Shown piece after piece: positions 6,735 through 8,534 of a DNA stretch of 8,534 nucleotides. Under the pieces are notes generated by a model. The model ran no database searches. It worked only from the letters and a program-made list of their open reading frames with translations, and was not told the DNA's origin. Made by a program: the position numbers and the translations under genes. Every line of letters starts with the position of its first letter. Position 1 is the first letter of the stretch. The stretch comes from JBGTLW01 sp964614575 (GTDB taxonomy: Bacteria > Planctomycetota > Phycisphaerae > Phycisphaerales > Phycisphaeraceae). Location of the stretch: the NCBI GenBank assembly GCA_964614575.1, contig CAZTLX010000186.1, positions 1 through 8,534 on the forward strand. Direction: 5' to 3'.

Positions 6735-6758
6735 CTGAACGTTTTGCACGTTTTAACC
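6735..6758 (+). promoter_or_regulatory. Candidate operator, copy at the folE start site
   Basis: CTGAACGTTT leads directly into TGCACGTTTTAACC (6745-6758). The core ACGTTTT thus occurs twice, 9 bp apart (6739-6745 and 6748-6754). The 14-mer repeats the one at 6596-6609 with a single difference. CarH-type regulators bind tandem direct repeats at promoters, so this geometry is compatible with the divergent regulator; the assignment is inferred. Confidence 0.45.
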
Positions 6759-6771
6759 CCAGGAGCCGATC

Positions 6772-7479
6772 GTGATCGCCAAAGCCCACCCCACCGCCCG
6801 CCTCCAAGGCCATCGGCCGGCCGAGGGCTGGGAACCGGGCCTCGACCGGCACGACGGCGAAACCGACGTGACCTTCGCCGGCGCGGCGGCGAGGTTCGAC
6901 CTGCCGCGGATCGAAGCCGCGGTACGCGAGATCCTCTTCGCCGTGGGCGAAAACCCCGACCGCGAGGGCCTCGAAGACACGCCCCGCCGGGTCGCCAAGG
7001 CCTACGCCGAGATGCTCAGCGGCTTGGGGCAATCACCCGCCGAGCACCTGAGCCGAACCTTCGAACAAGACAGCGATCAGCCGGTGATCCTCCGCGACAT
7101 CCCGTTCACCAGCCTCTGCGAACACCACCTGCTGCCGTTCGTCGGCACCGCGCACGTCGCGTATCTGCCGGGTGCGGGTCGTGTGGTGGGGCTCTCGAAG
7201 CTGGCCCGCACCGTGGAAATTCTGGCGCGTCGGCCGCAGATGCAGGAGCGCCTCACCCAGCAGATCGCGGATGCACTGATGCGGCACGCCAAGGCCGGCG
7301 GCGCGGCAGTCATCATCGAAGGCGAGCACTACTGCATGAAGATGCGCGGCATCAACAAGAGCGGCGCGACGATGATGACCAGCGCGTTCCGCGGTTGCTT
7401 CGCGGACGACGCTAAACAACGCCGCAAACTGATGGACATGCTCAACGTTGGCCGTGCCGGGGGGTGTGGCTGCCGTTGA
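6772..7479 (+). CDS. folE: GTP cyclohydrolase I (FolE)
   Basis: The enzyme converts GTP to 7,8-dihydroneopterin triphosphate and formate, the first step toward tetrahydrofolate and pterins, as a cytoplasmic zinc-dependent multimer. The protein has 235 residues. Visible signatures are DPNR-region equivalent GENPDREGLEDTPRRVAKAY (59-78), SLCEHHLLPF (114-123) with C116 and H119 as zinc ligands, GLSKLARTVEILARRPQMQE (140-159), and EHYCMKMRGINKSGA (185-199) with H186 and third zinc ligand C188. These correspond to C110, H113, H179 and C181 of E. coli FolE. A non-conserved N-terminal tail of about 38 residues precedes the core, and the C-terminus ends in an unusual Gly/Cys tail, GGCGCR. The start is GTG with AGGAG 6 nt upstream. 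A good promoter and a candidate operator lie directly upstream, shared with the divergent MerR/B12-type regulator. The fasciclin gene follows after 136 bp. Confidence 0.97.
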   Translation: MIAKAHPTARLQGHRPAEGWEPGLDRHDGETDVTFAGAAARFDLPRIEAAVREILFAVGENPDREGLEDTPRRVAKAYAEMLSGLGQSPAEHLSRTFEQDSDQPVILRDIPFTSLCEHHLLPFVGTAHVAYLPGAGRVVGLSKLARTVEILARRPQMQERLTQQIADALMRHAKAGGAAVIIEGEHYCMKMRGINKSGATMMTSAFRGCFADDAKQRRKLMDMLNVGRAGGCGCR

Positions 7480-7514
7480 CGCACAACAATCCGGGGACGA
7501 AGCAGATGCCCGGT

Positions 7515-7559
7515 CCGATCGCAAGGAATGATCGGCGGAGCGTCGCCTGAGTCGGGCGA
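7515..7559. other. Two short hairpins between folE and the fasciclin gene
   Basis: CCGATC (7515-7520) pairs with GATCGG (7530-7535), and TCGCC (7543-7547) pairs with GGCGA (7555-7559). No T run follows either one, so termination here is doubtful and read-through from folE into the fasciclin gene is possible. No convincing separate promoter for the fasciclin gene was recognised in this gap. Confidence 0.3.
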
Positions 7560-7596
7560 TGGCCGGGACAAGGACGGGGGAAGATTCGAGAACCGT

Positions 7597-7611
7597 TTTC
7601 CTGAAAGGAAA
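7597..7611 (+). promoter_or_regulatory. Hairpin covering the fasciclin ribosome binding site
   Basis: TTTCCT-GAA-AGGAAA is a perfect 6-bp stem with a 3-nt loop. Its 3' arm contains the Shine-Dalgarno AGGA (7606-7609), 6 nt before the ATG at 7616. It could damp translation, for example in a temperature-dependent way, but the stem is short and A/T-rich. Confidence 0.35.
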
Positions 7612-7615
7612 CACC

Positions 7616-8149
7616 ATGTTGAAGACCACATTGTTCGCCGTCACCGCCATCGCCGCCCTTGCGGCCAGCGCCACCTTCATGCCATCGGCCACCGCCGGCG
7701 AGGGCTACGACAAGGCCAAGAAGGCCGAGAAGAAGACCATCGTCGATATCGCCGCGGGCGATGAGCAGTTCAGCACGCTGGTCGCCGCGGTCAAGGCCGC
7801 GGGCCTGGTCGAGGCCCTGTCGGGTGACAACCAGTTGACGGTGTTCGCGCCGACCAACGAGGCGTTTGCCGCGCTGCCCGAGGGCGTGCTCGAGGACCTG
7901 CTCAAGCCCGAGAACAAGGACAAGCTCACCTCGATCCTGACCTACCACGTCGCCGAGGGCAAGGTCAAGGCCGAGAAAGTCGTGACCATGTCCGAGGTGC
8001 CGACGCTGCAGGGCCAGACCGTGAAGGTTGATGCCAGCGGTGACGGCGTGAAGCTCAACGGCAGCGCCAACGTCATCAAGACCGACATCTACGCGTCCAA
8101 CGGCGTGATCCACGTCATCGATGCCGTGCTCCTGCCCGCCTCGGAGTAA
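7616..8149 (+). CDS. Secreted fasciclin-domain (FAS1) protein
   Basis: This 177-residue protein has a single FAS1 domain, the right length for small bacterial members. An N-terminal signal peptide (MLKTTLFAVTAIAALAASAT, then FMPSATA) probably ends near residue 27, so it is exported; no lipobox is seen. A Lys/Glu-rich linker (YDKAKKAEKK, 31-40) precedes the domain. FAS1 signatures are TIVDIAAGDEQFSTLVAAVK (41-60), TVFAPTNEAFAALP in the H1 region (75-88), ILTYHVAEGKV in the H2 region (107-117) and NGVIHVIDAVLLP near the end (162-174). FAS1 domains usually mediate adhesion or protein contacts; some algal and bacterial members (AstaP type) bind carotenoids. ATG 7616 is preferred over an in-frame upstream start at 7559 because it has AGGA 6 nt before it and opens the signal peptide. 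It lies downstream of folE on the same strand and ends before a strong terminator. Confidence 0.94.
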   Translation: MLKTTLFAVTAIAALAASATFMPSATAGEGYDKAKKAEKKTIVDIAAGDEQFSTLVAAVKAAGLVEALSGDNQLTVFAPTNEAFAALPEGVLEDLLKPENKDKLTSILTYHVAEGKVKAEKVVTMSEVPTLQGQTVKVDASGDGVKLNGSANVIKTDIYASNGVIHVIDAVLLPASE

Positions 8150-8190
8150 ATCGGCTCCAAGTGACGCACACAACTAAATAGACCCCACCG

Positions 8191-8229
8191 CCCGCTCGGT
8201 CGAACGTGTGACCGGGCGGGTGTTTTTTT
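8191..8229 (+). terminator. Intrinsic terminator after the fasciclin gene
   Basis: CCCGCTCGGTC (8191-8201) and GACCGGGCGGG (8210-8220) form an 11-bp stem with one G-U pair and an 8-nt loop. TG and seven T residues (8223-8229) follow. This is the clearest terminator in the window and closes the folE-fasciclin unit. Confidence 0.92.
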
Positions 8230-8238
8230 GGGAAGGCA

Positions 8239-8273
8239 GGAGATAGGAGATAGGAGATAGGAGGTAGGAGGAG
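8239..8273. repeat. Heptanucleotide array (GGAGATA)n
   Basis: Three exact GGAGATA units (8239-8259) are followed by GGAGGTA (8260-8266) and a degenerate GGAGGAG. The array lies 10 bp after the terminator. Such GGAGATA stretches are familiar intergenic repeats; on the other strand they read as an artificial SYLLSPISYLL-like peptide. No function is evident. Confidence 0.8.
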
Positions 8274-8300
8274 ACAAGAAGTGGAAGAATCACCCGCCAA

Positions 8301-8337
8301 GCCCGCCGATGCGCAGCGCAGCGGAGCTGCGGCGGGG
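8301..8337. repeat. GC-rich imperfect palindrome (REP-like)
   Basis: CCCGCCG (8302-8308) pairs with CGGCGGG (8330-8336), and inside this CAGC-GGA-GCTG (8319-8329) forms a second stem abutting the outer right arm, with about 10 unpaired bases on the left. Alternatively CGCAGC/GCTGCG pair alone (8317-8331). No T run follows, so it is not a terminator; it could be a dispersed REP-type element. Nothing else recognisable lies between 8274 and 8428. Confidence 0.4.
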
Positions 8338-8428
8338 TATCCGACGGCAAGTCTCCAACGAGCACTTCAAGAGCCCTGATCACCGATGGCACCCCCGCGC
8401 TGCTATCCTCCCCACCCCAGCCCCTGAT

Positions 8429-8503
8429 CCCCCGGAACCTGACCCCCGGAACCCGACCCCCGGAACCCGACCCCGGAACCCGACCCCCGCACACCGACCC
8501 CCG
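8429..8503. repeat. 14-bp C-rich tandem repeat (CCCCCGGAACCYGA)
   Basis: Units start at 8429, 8443, 8457, 8471 and 8484. The first three are 14 bp and nearly identical, the fourth has lost one C (13 bp), and the fifth is degenerate (GCACACCGA in place of GGAACCCGA). A further CCCCCG begins at 8498. The mixed 13/14-bp length argues against a coding repeat. Confidence 0.8.
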
Positions 8504-8507
8504 CCTC

Positions 8508-8534
8508 ATGGGCATCACCTCCAGCCAATCCGAT
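8508..8534 (+). other. Possible start of a further gene at the right edge
   Basis: An ATG at 8508 opens a frame (MGITSSQSD) that continues past the edge. No ribosome binding site precedes it; the upstream bases belong to the C-rich repeat. Nine codons are too few to identify anything. Confidence 0.15.

Noticed and set aside
7442..8173. A 243-codon minus-strand frame opposite the fasciclin gene
   Set aside because: The plus strand has a signal peptide, FAS1 motifs, a ribosome binding site and a terminator; the opposite frame has none of these.
8239..8503. CRISPR array
   Set aside because: The repeats are short, contiguous and without unique spacers.
8174..8518. Minus-strand frames through the repeats (SYLLSPISYLL-like peptides)
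   Set aside because: The peptide is simply the translated GGAGATA array plus the C-rich repeat, with no ribosome binding site or domain.

Overview
The window is GC-rich, densely packed bacterial DNA. Two sulfatase genes, a MerR/B12-type regulator, a secreted fasciclin protein and the chaperone pair together fit a Planctomycetota genome, perhaps Phycisphaerae. This is inference from gene content and base composition, because there is no rRNA or other marker gene to settle it.

Layout. Positions 1-1696 (minus strand) hold a chaperone pair: a class B J-domain protein (CbpA/DnaJ type) followed by clpB, which runs off the left edge exactly at its first Walker A motif. Positions 1874-4561 (minus) hold two tandem sulfatases with the Cys-type formylglycine motif. 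The downstream one starts with TTG, in the same frame as the upstream gene and one codon after its stop. Divergent from them, 4655-5563 (plus) encodes a membrane CPBP/CAAX-type protease with all three motifs. A short gap (5564-5652) with a tandem 9-mer separates it from the convergent regulator at 5653-6546 (minus).

The most interesting part is 5653-8229. A MerR-HTH plus B12-binding-fold regulator of the CarH/LitR type is divergent from folE (GTP cyclohydrolase I), and folE is followed by a secreted fasciclin-domain protein and a strong intrinsic terminator. The 225-bp divergent region carries a good sigma-70-type promoter for folE and two copies of a 14-bp sequence, TGCACGTTTTRACC. One copy lies just after the folE start site and the other lies in the regulator's leader, so they look like operators. 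The regulator keeps the Wx9EH signature of CarH/LitR photoreceptors but has Tyr where the cobalt-binding His of DxHxxG should be. Since folE belongs to known LitR-type light regulons and some fasciclin proteins bind carotenoids, a light or photo-oxidative stress module is a reasonable hypothesis. It is not shown by the sequence.

Positions 8230-8534 contain no recognisable gene. They hold three different repeat structures (a GGAGATA heptamer array, a GC-rich imperfect palindrome and a 14-bp C-rich tandem array) and a possible start of a further gene at the very edge.
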